64,000 bases of DNA from Linyphia triangularis (lineage: Eukaryota; Arthropoda; Arachnida; Araneae; Linyphiidae). Both the position numbers and the translations under genes were made by a program. The DNA lies in NCBI GenBank assembly GCA_963978545.1, contig OZ021729.1, positions 8,239,001 through 8,303,000 on the forward strand, given 5' to 3'. Below the pieces are notes generated by a model. That model was not told where the DNA came from. It saw only the letters and a list, made by a program, of their open reading frames with translations, and made no database searches. Below, in pieces: positions 23,216-33,462 of the stretch; positions within the stretch are counted from its first letter, which is position 1; each line of letters begins with the position of its first letter.

Positions 23216-25480
23216 CTCTATTTGTCCCAATGTATTAAAAAGAGTTGTTCTTTGAAAATAAATAGTATAGTGCTAATTGAGTTATGGCCTAAAGTATAGG
23301 ACTGGTCTGCCATTCATGTTTGTTGTCTCGCATAATTACCTGCAGTAGGAAATTTTATTTTCCGACCTCGTAATTGGCGGCGAAACTTTTAGAAGTGATG
23401 TAAATCGAATTCAGACCAAAACAGCAACGGGGAAATCTAATTACAGAGATAGAATCTAATTCGATAATTAAGTTATTTCCTATTTTCCTTTTAAAGCATT
23501 TTCTGTTTGTAGATGTTAGCATATACGTCATCACGTATATTTATGCGTCAATTGACATCATAAAAGGTTTTCATGGTTTGCAGATTTTGATAATTCCTTA
23601 AATGGTAGGATTTTATGATTTTTTTTAATTAGTATAAGTGATCCTCACAAAACATTTGTATTTTTGTTCAGATGAATATTATTATTTAGAAAAAGAAAGA
23701 GTGGAAATAATTAAGAATAATTAATTTTTTAAATATTAATCATGTAACTGAACTGTTTTTTTTTAAGTTGCCACTTAGAGCAAACCGAATTATTTTTAAG
23801 TTATATATTTTAAAATGGAGTGACGTTGTGAACATATTGGATCAACATTATTTGTGATTAATTAGGCTGTGTGTTTTTAGCAATTAAAGTTTTAAACAAT
23901 TACTTATTATTACTATGCTTTGCATTATGTCACGTATAATCAATTTGAATTTAGTTTTAAATTTCTCAAAAGGCTCAATTTGCAAACAAAAAGTATTGCT
24001 TTAATCTAAAAGTTTTGCTTTTCACATTTTAAGTGTGAATTCCTATTATATATCCATCTTTTTTCGATCGATACAATATAGAAAAGTTTTTCAAACTAAA
24101 ATGATACAAGCAAGTGTTTTAGATTACACATAATAATTATATATAACTAATAATAATGAGAAAAATACTAAAAATGAAAATTTTTATGGTAGCCAAACTA
24201 TTTAAAAATTTAGAAGTCAATTTTTAAAAAAAAATTGTTAAAAGTTTGTTTCTAGTAAGAATATTAACCCCTACTCCTGACAAAAACATTTTCGAGACGT
24301 AGTTGAAGAAATCCCTAAAGCTGAATTTTAAAAATTTAGTAGAAAATTAAGCCCTCTATTTTTTTAAAAAAAGTTTCGATTTTTTATTATAATGCAGGCG
24401 TACGGCATTCATATTTAAAAACAAGTTAACTGAAAATTGTTTTATGAATAAAATTAAAAATGAAATGTTTGTAAATGTTTTTATTTCTGCATAAAAAAAT
24501 TTCAGCATTTTTAAAGTAAAAAAAAAAAAAAATATCTTTGAAGCAGGTAAAATATAAAATATGTTTTTATAAATGTAAACGTTTTTATTTCTACATAATT
24601 CAGTTTCGAAAGTGAAAAAAATCTCTTTAAAGCTGGTAAAAACTAAAATCACTAGGATATCAATAAATACATTTAAAAATGAGGAAAAGTAGAAGAGCTA
24701 AGTACATTTGGGTTAAGTGCGTTTTTTTGTTAAAACAGGGCTAGGATCTTGTCAAATGGGAATAACAATACAGTTTGAAAGATAATTCACAGAAAAGGCT
24801 GAACTGGGCTGAATGGGCTTCTATGAGTTTTCAAAACCATTCAATTAAGTTTTCACACAATCAATTGTAGTATGTATCTTAAACCATTATTTCTTTTATT
24901 CTTCAAATTTGCTATTATTAAATAATTACTTCTTTAGACGATGTTTATTAAACAATTGTTAACTATAATATTTGACATTTTTCATTTCTCATAAATTAAA
25001 ATAGTAATAATAAAAATACAATTCAAGAATTGACTTACAGCATGATTAATTTTCCAAAATATATGTTTTGTTTGATTTTAAAACAAATTTCCATTAACTA
25101 ATACATCCAGATATGGATAGTTTAATAAATTTGAAAAATAAAAATGTCGTAGAAACATAAAGGCTTATTCATTACGGAAGAAAATAAATTATATACTTTT
25201 TTATTCAATTATTGCTATTAAAATACCATTCCCTTGAAAATTGATAGTTTTATTCAAGTGGTTTTTTCATAATTAATCAACCATTAAAAATTATAGCTGA
25301 TTAGTTTTTCCAAAGTGCTTTTTAATATTTATTCTCTTTCGAGTAAATCACTGATATGTCTTTAATGAAAAAGCGTTATATTACATGATTAAAATATTTT
25401 ATGGTTTAATTTTTATGGCAACTGAAATACAATCATTTTTGTACCTTATGTACTAATTCATGCATTTTAAAATGTCGACT
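23216..25480. other. Intron sequence with one weak duplication
   Basis: No gene recognised. Near 24465-24640 an approximately 90-bp piece (AAATGTTTTTATTTCTGCAT ... AAGCAGGTAAAA) is present twice with divergence. The open frame on the minus strand there is rich in Phe/Lys and unsupported. Confidence 0.45.
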
Positions 25481-25702
25481 TTAAGGTACACATATACAAT
25501 TGGGATGATTTTCTTTAATTTTTATGTTATAATTTCAAACTTTTTAACAGTATATCAGAAAAAAAATTATGCATTTTTATATATAACTTTTTCCCGTTGA
25601 TTTTTTAATTAGCTAATTTCAATTAAAATGACTAATTAGGACGTTATTATAACTTACATAAATGAACTTGTAATTAACTTAGAGGTATGATGTTTATTGA
25701 AA
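25481..25702 (+). repeat. Dispersed 225-bp repeat, copy 1
   Basis: Begins TTAAGGTACACATATACAAT and includes GGGATGATTTTCTTTAATTT, GCATTTTTATATATAACTTT and ACTTGTAATTAACTTAGAGG. Matches 40949-41172 in the same orientation and 31315-31531 inverted, at perhaps 80-85% by eye. It has no coding capacity and no tRNA-like boxes, so its class is unknown. Confidence 0.7.
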
Positions 25703-25914
25703 ATGAATGAGATTTTTATCTTCGGCTAACCAATTTTAAATTTAAATCTAAACAGAAGTCAATTAGAACAACTTCAACGTGTACTATTAATTTCATTTGG
25801 CCTCAACACGTACTATTAAAAGGTACCTGATATGTTTAATAGATGACAATAAATAAAGTATTAGTTAGTTACAAGTTATAAGTTATTGTTTAGTAAGTTA
25901 CAAATAAATAAAGT

Positions 25915-26187
25915 ATTATTAAAATAATAACAACATTAGTGTCCCCAGCTAAAGTATTATTTTTTAAAAAATAAAATACAATAAACTCAGTAACTTAATT
26001 TTAAGTTTAAAGTTAGTATATGAATGAAGGGTTATTTTTCAATATTTTTCATGCTTTTATATAAAAATAAATCTGACTTCTAACCTAAAGCGTGTTGAAT
26101 GGGACATGTTTTTCTGCATAAAGAAAGAGTGATACAGCTAATTATTAAAATAATAACAACATTAGTGTCCCCAGCTAAAGTATTATT

Positions 26188-26224
<37 letters not shown>

Positions 26225-27190
26225 AAAAAAAAAAATTAAAAAAAAAAAAAAAAAAACTCAGTAAATTAATTTTAAGTTTAAAATTAGTATATGAATGAAG
26301 GGTTGTTTTTCAATATTTTGCATGCTTTTATATAAAAATAAATCTGACTTCTAACCTAAAAAGTGTTGAATGGGACATGTTTTTCTGCATGAAGAAAGAG
26401 TGATGCAGCTAATTAGAATAAAGGGTTATTTTTCAATATTTTGCATGCTTTTATATAAAAATAAGTCTGACTTCTAACCTAAAAAGTGTTGAATGGGACA
26501 TGTTTTTCTGCATGAAGAAAGAGTGATGCAGCTAATTAGAATGAAGGGTTATTTTTCATCATTTTGCATGCTTATATAAAAATAAATCATAAACCTAAAA
26601 AGAGTTGAATGGGGCATGTTTTTCTGCATGAAGAAAGAGTGAAGCAGCTAATTATTGAAATAATAACAACATTAGTGTCCCCAGCTAAAGTATTATTTTT
26701 TTAAAAATAAAATACAATAAACTCAGTAAATTAATTTTAAGTTTTAAGTTAGTATATGAATGAAGGGTTATTTTTTAACATTTTGCATGCTTATATAAAA
26801 ATAAGTCATAAACCTAAAAAGTGTTGAATGGGACATGTTTTTCTGCATGATGAAAGAGTGATGCAGCTAATTAGAATGAAGGGTTATTTTTTAACATTTT
26901 GCATGCTTATATAAAAATAAGTCATAAACCTAAAAAGTGTTGAATGGGACATGTTTTTCTGCATGAAGAAAGAGTGATGCAGCTAATTAGAATGAAGGGT
27001 TATTTTTTAACATTTTGCATGCTTATATAAAAATAAGTCATAAACCTAAAAAGTGTTGAATGGGACATGTTTTTCTGCATGATGAAAGAGTGATGCAGCT
27101 AATTAGAATGAAGGGTTATTTTTCAACACATTTTGCATGCTTTTATATAAAAATAAGTCCTAAACCTAAAAAGTGTTGTGAAGAAAGAGT
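25915..27190 (+). repeat. Complex tandem array ending at a Shal splice donor
   Basis: Two interleaved forms. The short unit of about 115-120 bp contains GAATGAAGGGTTATTTTTCA, TTTTGCATGCTTATATAAAA, GTGTTGAATGGGACATG and TTTTTCTGCATGAAGAAAGA. A longer form adds AATAATAACAACATTAGTG, TCCCCAGCTAAAGTATTA and an A-rich tract, at about 25917, 26143 and 26653. The last, shortened unit runs GTGTTGTGAAGAAAGAGTGATGC straight into TTACC, the donor of the exon at 27200-27355. Every unit carries GAAAGAGTGATGC, so the unit's edge is the intron's own first bases. Confidence 0.8.
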
Positions 27191-27199
27191 GATGCTTAC

Positions 27200-27355
27200 C
27201 TGATAGGACTTCTTACTGCATCTCCTTCCGCAGCAGCTCTGCAGAATGATATTTTCTGCAGATGAGAATGAGGGTAGAGGGGAAAGGGGTGGTGTAGAGG
27301 CAGGTCGGTTGGGTTGACCGTTGAATGGCACTTCATGTTCCACGAATTCTCGATC
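27200..27355 (-). CDS. Shal: Shal/Kv4 channel, C-terminal tail exon (DREFVEHEVP)
   Basis: A 156-nt, phase 0/0 exon of 52 codons. It reads DREFVEHEVPFNGQPNRPAS, then a Pro/Ser-rich low-complexity stretch (TPPLSPLPSFSS), then LQSCCGRRCSKKSYQ. Arthropod Shal proteins carry DREFVE-EVP and LQSCCGRRC in this order, and vertebrate Kv4 has CCSRR-KK at the equivalent place, so the assignment is firm. The Ser/Pro stretch could be phosphorylated (inference). Acceptor CTTTTTTCAG precedes 27355 and donor GTAAGC follows at 27199-27194. A large tandem array begins within about ten bases of that donor (see 25915-27190). Joining directly to the last exon keeps frame, but a short linker present in vertebrate Kv4 (near IPNANVSG) is not evident, so a small extra exon in the 21-kb intron is possible. 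Confidence 0.93.
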
Positions 27356-27490
27356 CTGAAAAAAGGAATCATACATTAGAAAATATTAACAGTATTTTTG
27401 TTGTGTTACTGGCAGTAGTTAATAAATTTTGTCTAGTACAGTTAAAAGTACGAATATTTCAAGTATGATGTCCTTAAGAGAATCTGCTAC

Positions 27491-27727
27491 ACTAAACTCC
27501 AACTTAACTTGACATCACTAGACGATAGATCTTCACCGTGCTCTTAGGCAATTAATCAATTTTAGCGGAGTGAAGACATAATTCTCGCCAAACCTTATAG
27601 CCTTTTTTTCTCTACAGGGTTGTCGTTTGGCGAACATTATACTTTCACGCCGCCAAAATGGATTAAATACCTATGAGCACTGCGACGATCTACCGTGTAG
27701 TGATGTCAAGTTAAGTTGAAGTTTAGT
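27491..27727. mobile_element. Foldback element A, 237 bp
   Basis: ACTAAACTCCAACTTAACTT then GACATCACTA at 27491 is mirrored by TAGTGATGTC then AAGTTAAGTTGAAGTTTAGT ending at 27727. Arms of about 30 bases match with one or two changes and then decay (GACGATAGATC against GACGATCTAC). No coding capacity. It abuts foldback element B. Confidence 0.7.
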
Positions 27728-27728
27728 A

Positions 27729-28814
27729 TAGTAAGGATCATTCCCTATACTCGCTATGTTTCAATATTCTAGACCAATTCATTTCGAAACTACTTTGTAT
27801 AAAACCGCCATGGAATTTGGTGAGTAGGTACGAAATAATCACTTAATGAAATGGCATAAATTGAAAACTTGAAAATAGCGTCTAATATATTTTATTTTAT
27901 CTATGAAAATTTAAGGGGGTCTGGGACTCGAAATTCTAAAATCTTTATTTTTAGAATTATTTTTCTGACATTTTTTATGCAGTAATGTATGATGCTTTAA
28001 AAACTATTTTAAATTTTCTAATTTTAAAAATATTTTTTTTTAAATTAAAAAACTTAAAATTTTTTATATTTCCTAAATTTTATGTATCTAAAAAACTTCT
28101 TTTAAAAATCACTTCATTTTTGCATAAAACTACTTATAATTCATATCAAAAACTGTGTTCATGATTTTTCAATAAAGTAATTAAAAAAAATTCAAAAAAA
28201 TATTTTGCTCAAAAAAACTACAAAAGCTTTTTTTAAAAAGTATAAAAAAATATAATTCATGAGAATAAATTAAAGAAATATATATGAAAAATAATTGTGG
28301 AAAGTTTTATTGATTTATATCAAGCAATTTTTAAGTTATATCAATTTAAACTCAAGAAAAGGACAAAAGGCCATCACAGAGAAAAACAGTTTCAAAGTTT
28401 CAAGATATCATGTCTGAGATGCAGTTGTCATGTAACAAAAATTAAAATATGTCAAGTTCTACTAAAGATAGAAACACATTTTTTATGCCATTTTGTTTAA
28501 AATATATGCATTATTTTTTACAATAATAAAACATTTTTTGAGAATTTTACAAATTTTGAGTCCCTGACCACCTTAAAAAAAAAGAAAGAAAGATCTTATT
28601 GCAGAAGGAACCACTACATAGGCATTGAGGTAAGGATTTCAAACATAAAATAAAATAAATTAGTCTCTATTTTAGATTTTTTGATTGGTGTCATTTCATA
28701 AGGTGATAATTTCTGTATCTATTCACCAAATTGTATGGTTTTATACTAAGTAGTTTCTAAATGAACTGGGATAGAAAATTATAATCTAACGATATTAACG
28801 GAATGATTCTTAAT
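27729..28814. mobile_element. Foldback element B (TAGTAAGGATCATT family), interrupted copy
   Basis: The left arm starts TAGTAAGGATCATTCCCTAT and runs through ATTTGGTGAGTAGGTACGAA. The right arm is the inverse and ends GGAATGATTCTTAATA near 28814. Removing the internal element C leaves about 420 bp, close to the 399-bp uninterrupted copy at 35329-35727. The flanking TA on the intact copy suggests a TA target, as in Tc1/mariner-type elements. Confidence 0.65.
27911..28576. mobile_element. Foldback element C with TTAA ends, nested in B
   Basis: The left end TTAAGGGGGTCTGGGACTCG then AAATT is mirrored by AAATTTTGAG then TCCCTGACCACCTTAA, 22 of 25 bases identical. Both ends carry TTAA, the target of piggyBac-like (and some Sola) transposons. 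About 660 bp, AT-rich inside, no transposase. The frame at 28297-28500 is unsupported. Confidence 0.6.
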
Positions 28815-29734
28815 AAGAGCTTCCCTTAACTTATTGGCAATTAGCAAACTGAAACATCCCTTTGATTTTTTTTATTAGTCATTAGAATACTTCAATAAAG
28901 TCTTTATATAATTACTGGTCAATAGAATATTTGAAGAATACTTTTATTTGTTATTCGAATACTTAAACAAAAGATAAAACTATCTCTATTTTTTCTTCTA
29001 TTTTCGGTATATGTATATGTCATTCTCATTCTAGAGACATGAAGAGCACTGTTTCATTCATGGAGGGATTAATATTTAAGCTGGATTTCCAGTCTGTGCC
29101 TTCCCCATAGTCACAATGCTTAATATTTTTAGCTACAATATCTCTGCCCAAAGTATTGTGATTAGTACATGAACACTTTGGTCACAATCTGTTCAAAGTG
29201 GCGCTTTAAAACATATGAAATCTTTAACCAGGTATAGCAACTGCAATTAAAGATCATAAAGAAAATAACTGGATTTTTTATTATATATTTAAAAGTTTTT
29301 TAAAGTTTGAGTCCCGCATAAAGAGTAAAGTTAGCATTAACTCTTCAACGGTCCAGGGAGACAACATTCTACAGTTGTTTTCCCTGCAATAATTTAAAAA
29401 TTATATTTCTAACTTAAATATGCAATTTTTAAAAAAAAACATTTTTTATTTATTTTGTTTTAGATAGGTTATAAACTATCATCCTAATAAAAATATTCAA
29501 AACAAATATTTTATTTTAAATTTTATTTATAAATATAAAAACGATGTGTATTGCAGGAAAAACTGGGGATCGTGAATGGCCGTCAAAAGAAAAGCAGTTT
29601 CTTATCTTTGATCACTTTGTTACATTAGCAAACATTTCGAAATATACTTTACTTTTGGGGCATAGCATTAAGCCCAGAGTGGCAGAATGAAAGCAAAAAA
29701 AAAAAAAAAAAAAAGACAATGTAAGTGTTCTCAC
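28815..29734. other. Intron sequence next to the KARMAR exon, nothing recognised
   Basis: AT-rich. A poly(A) stretch at 29695-29714 sits about 20 bases from the donor of the 29735-29917 exon. Confidence 0.5.
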
Positions 29735-29917
29735 CGTGGTTTTTTCGAGACACCTGAGCAGATGGTGGTGCTGTAGCTCGAAAATGTCATCCGGAAAGTC
29801 CTCTACTTCTTGTCCACTCTCTCTGGCGGCTATCCTTGCCTCGACGGCTTTCTTTTTACTCACGAAGGCGGCTCCGGTGGTGGCTTTAGCGATTCTTATA
29901 CGAGCCATTCGGGCTTT
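29735..29917 (-). CDS. Shal: Shal/Kv4 channel, cytoplasmic C-terminal exon with dileucine targeting motif
   Basis: This 183-nt, phase 0/0 exon encodes 61 residues of the intracellular C-terminal domain. It starts KARMARIRIAKATTGAAFVS, directly continuing the RADKRKAQK end of the preceding exon, and ends with ELQHHHLLRCLEKTT. The HHHLLxCLEKTT segment is the hallmark Kv4 motif. In vertebrate Kv4 channels the dileucine here is implicated in somatodendritic targeting, so the same role is inferred. A basic/alanine-rich helix (KKKAVEARIAARESG) lies in the middle and an acidic linker (EVEDFPDD) precedes the motif. Acceptor TTGTTTGCAG borders 29917 and donor GTGAGAAC follows 29735. The next intron is short (2.4 kb) compared with the 14.8-kb intron before it. 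No frameshift or stop is seen. Confidence 0.95.
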
Positions 29918-30029
29918 CTGCAAACAATAACAAAAGATCCATGAATACACTACGAAAGAAGTGTTTTAATATGTTTATTCTAGAAGAAAAAGAGATGACG
30001 TGGTTTACTTTGGGAAACTAGTGACCATA

Positions 30030-30950
30030 TTCCCCTTTATTAAATCCTTTATATTCAATTCGATTTTGCGTGTAGTGTTTGTGGCTGGCGGGCGAATCTG
30101 AGGAGGCCAAATTAACATACTTATCGTCATCCTATCGGGCTGAAACTTGCCAAATTGATTTGATGTCAACGGGACATTTTATCGAGTTTTAGGGGCTGTG
30201 ACTGTCACTAAAAGACTGTTCTTACACTAGCTTCTAAATATTAATGAACCCACTTTCTGTTATCCAATCACGCTGAAATTTGACAGATAGATTTCTTGGC
30301 GATAAGAATGCATTATACCAAGTTTTGGAGGTTGTCACTGTCACTAAAATACATCTTTTACGCATGCTTCGATTGACTATTCGGATAACTAATAAACCCA
30401 CTTCTCGTCATCCGATCGAGGTGAAATTTCGAAACTTGGCAGATACTTTCGTTGCTGATTACATGGCTTTCTGTCAAGTTTTGGGACTGTCACTAAAAGA
30501 CCACTTTTACACACGTTTCTATTGCCTTACGTTAGACTTATCAGCTTTTACTCACGTCCTATTATCCAGATATCAGCTTAATTGTGTATGGAAATATGTA
30601 ATGATTGCAACCCTCTCTTATTAAGGTTGATGAGAAAAAATATTCGGAGGGCTAATTAACCAACTTTCTGTCATTCAATTGATCAGAAACTTAGTAGATA
30701 GGTTCGTCGGGGATAACAATGTACTTAATCAAGTATTGGGGGCAAACAAATTAGTAAATTGTTTGGGAGAATTGTTTTCATCGCATAGGTCAAATGCTAT
30801 GAAAACTCGATCTGTACTCAATAAGTTGCAATGGCTGGCACATCAAAATTTACAATGCGTATAAAGCAGCGTTACCCATACGGTGCCCGCGTGGATTTGA
30901 TCCGCGAGAGATTTTTCTACGGACCGCTAACGTTACAGAAGGTAAAAAAA
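30030..30950 (+). repeat. Dispersed repeat with internal ~140-bp units, long copy
   Basis: Starts TTAAATCCTTTATATTCAAT like the copy at 22500. It contains three to four diverged units around 30120, 30260, 30410 and 30665 with words such as CATCCTATCGGGCTGAAACT, ATCCAATCACGCTGAAATTT, AAGTTTTGG and TGTCACTAAAAG. It ends near a GC-richer piece (CGGTGCCCGCGTGGATTTG). Open frames inside result from the unit structure. Class unknown. Confidence 0.5.
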
Positions 30951-31314
30951 AAATTAAATTCATGGCATGGATTTTTTTTTTTTTACATAATTGTAATTTT
31001 TACGAAATAATATGTGTAAACTATATAGAACAAAGTTCTCCACTAACGGGCACGAATAAACTATATGAAGAAGCTTTCACCAAGGTGGTTTGAAATCAAG
31101 TTTTGAAGACAATAGCTGTGAATCTATTTCCTACTAGAATCTAATATATATCGTTATAAAATATTTAAATATATATTTTAATCTTAATTTTTTTATGAAA
31201 ACTATGTATTTTTTTTTTTAATTTATTAAAAAACTTATAATTAAATAAATATTTTAGCTAAAATCACAATTCTACATGGAAATATGCAGCACAATAATAT
31301 CTTTTATATGGAAT

Positions 31315-31531
31315 AAAAATCATACCTCTAAGTTAATTACAAGTTTATTTATGCCCGTTCTAATAACGTTCTAATTAGTCATTTTTATTGCAATAAGCTA
31401 ATTAAAAAATTAACGGAAAAAAATTTATATATAAAAATGCATCATTTTTAATTCTGATATACTGCCAAAAAGTGTGAAATTATGACATAAAAATTAAAGA
31501 AAATCACCTCAATTGTATGTGTATACCTTAA
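31315..31531 (-). repeat. Dispersed 225-bp repeat, copy 2 (inverted)
   Basis: Reads AATCATACCTCTAAGTTAAT ... AATCACCTCAATTGTATGTG ... TACCTTAA, the reverse complement of the copies at 25481 and 40949. Confidence 0.7.
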
Positions 31532-31564
31532 AAACTTCTAATATATTTTAACAAACATCGGGAG

Positions 31565-31680
31565 AGATTGGCCAAGATCCGTTGCAATGGCCAGTCTACT
31601 ATTGTCCACATCGGATTGGCCAGTGTCGAGCTGATATTGGTCTGCGGATTTGTGCTTCTAGTGTAACGATGTTTAGTTGC
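31565..31680 (+). repeat. Dispersed ~115-bp repeat (GAGATTGGCCAAGATCCGT), copy 1
   Basis: GAGAGATTGGCCAAGATCCG, TTGCAATGGCCAG and TCGAGCTGATATTGGTCTGC match 55202-55318 in the same orientation. It is GC-richer than its surroundings. Probably a mobile-element fragment. Confidence 0.6.
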
Positions 31681-32764
31681 AGTTTAGCTCCCGCTTAGCT
31701 GTTCAAAATAATCGTGAATCAACACCGTTTTGAATATTCGTTTGTTCAATTATCACAGAAACATTTCTACGATTATATATTTCACTGATTTTTTATAGGG
31801 GTCCAGTCCATGCAAAAGCATTACTAGATACAGCAATAAATTTGCAACATTTTCAAAACTTATGAAAACCAATTATTTATCGTTACTTTTTTCTCGTAAA
31901 CCCTAGCACTGTTAACGTGCTGTAATTGCTTAGAAAATGCCTAAAAGTAATTTTATTGAGGAAATTGCTTGTCACATTCAAGCATTAATTGCTAATTACA
32001 AGTAAATATTTCTTCCTCTTCGTATACTTGCCAACTACAAAAGTCATCAGTCGTAAAATTACCGGCATTAACACAAATATATTTAATTAATTCTTGTTCA
32101 TTAAGGCACGCTCTTTTGAAGAATTCGTAGTTAAAAAAAAAAAAAAAAAAAAACTGCAATTGTATCATCTTCCTTTTGTCATTAAAATTAACTTTAATGG
32201 TCTTCTACAGAGTAAACTGTTTCACTTAATGTATCTTAGCGACAAATTTCAAATACTATAAATTAGGACCTTTTAACTAACTCATTTCGTAAATACTGAG
32301 GAATTGTTATAATGAAACATCATTGATTGCTGAAGTATTATTTTCCGTTATATTTTAATGATTGGATTGTAAGTGATTGTTATTTAATTTTGGAAAAAAA
32401 TCTTTGCACTTTTTCATTTACGATTACTTAGACTACAAAAACATTTCTTAAGATGTTTGTCCTTTTTACTGAGCTTAATAGTTTTATTTTATTTAGTCCT
32501 ATAAATTATCAATAAGATTTTTGTTTTTAAAAAGTCAGTATGATGTTGAATAAAAAATGTGCTTTTAAATATTACGTTTGAGAATGATTTCTTGCAATAA
32601 ATCTGACTAAACGCTAAATATTATTTTTATTTATAATTTATTAACTAATTATTTTTATATAAAACGAAGAAAACTATTTTTACTTATTTAGTATATGAAT
32701 ATTTTCTCACCTTGATGCTATATACAAATGAAAGTACAGTTTTGTTGCTGTCAATTACGTATAT
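31681..32764. other. Intron sequence, nothing recognised
   Basis: AT-rich with a poly(A) tract near 32133-32152. No supported feature. Confidence 0.5.
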
Positions 32765-33462
32765 GTAAACATAGGGTAATGAAAATACTGCATTCGGTAA
32801 AAAAAGAAAAATTTGATTTTTTTTTCATTTCTACACGTTTTTGAATGTGCTTAGGTAAAAAAAAGTGGTCTAGAAAAAATTTCTGTGTTACTGTGGTCAG
32901 CATAACTCCCAAACAGATTGACCTTCATGTTAAAATTTTGTGCACTGGTTAGTGGTGGCCATGGAACCTGTCACTAAGGTTTTCGTCAAAATTACGCTGT
33001 GCATAAGATAAATGTCATTGAAAAAGTTATGTTTCTCAGCTATTGCTTGAAAATGTCTAATGATTTTGATCAAAATGACAGTGATAATGCCTTTTAAGTT
33101 GTTCTAAGCATCTCCATCCCTGAAATTTAAATAGAAATGTGATAAAAAACGTAAATAGTTTAAAAACAAATATCTTAAAAATGGAGATCTCTTCCCTTGA
33201 GCATCATCTATCAAAAGATTGTTTCTCCTCTGTTTCACTTTACAACAAAGTATAATATAATATTTATCGAAAAAATCACCAATATCGCAATTTGCGTTTT
33301 TTTTTTTTGCCAATGTAATAATCATCGCCAAATATATCGCTAAACTGGGCATTTCTTCAAATAATTAAAATATTGAAAACGGAAATGGTAAATTACACCA
33401 ATATAAAGTAAATTTAAGTACAGCGACCAGTATTAAGTGTAATTTAAAGTTGTGCGAAAGTA
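32765..33462 (+). repeat. Dispersed ~740-bp repeat, left part (host of the Tc1 insertion)
   Basis: Matches 48865-49625 along its length: GGGTAATGAAA, TGCATTCGGT, CTGTGGTCAGCATAACTCCC, TTTCGTCAAAAT, CATTGAAAAA, then TAAGTGTAATTTAAAGTTGTGCG. The match resumes after the Tc1 element (TACACAACC...). Unknown class. Confidence 0.65.

Noticed and set aside
24356..24652. 98-codon Phe/Lys-rich minus frame
   Set aside because: AT-rich composition, duplicated 90-bp block inside, no recognised motif.
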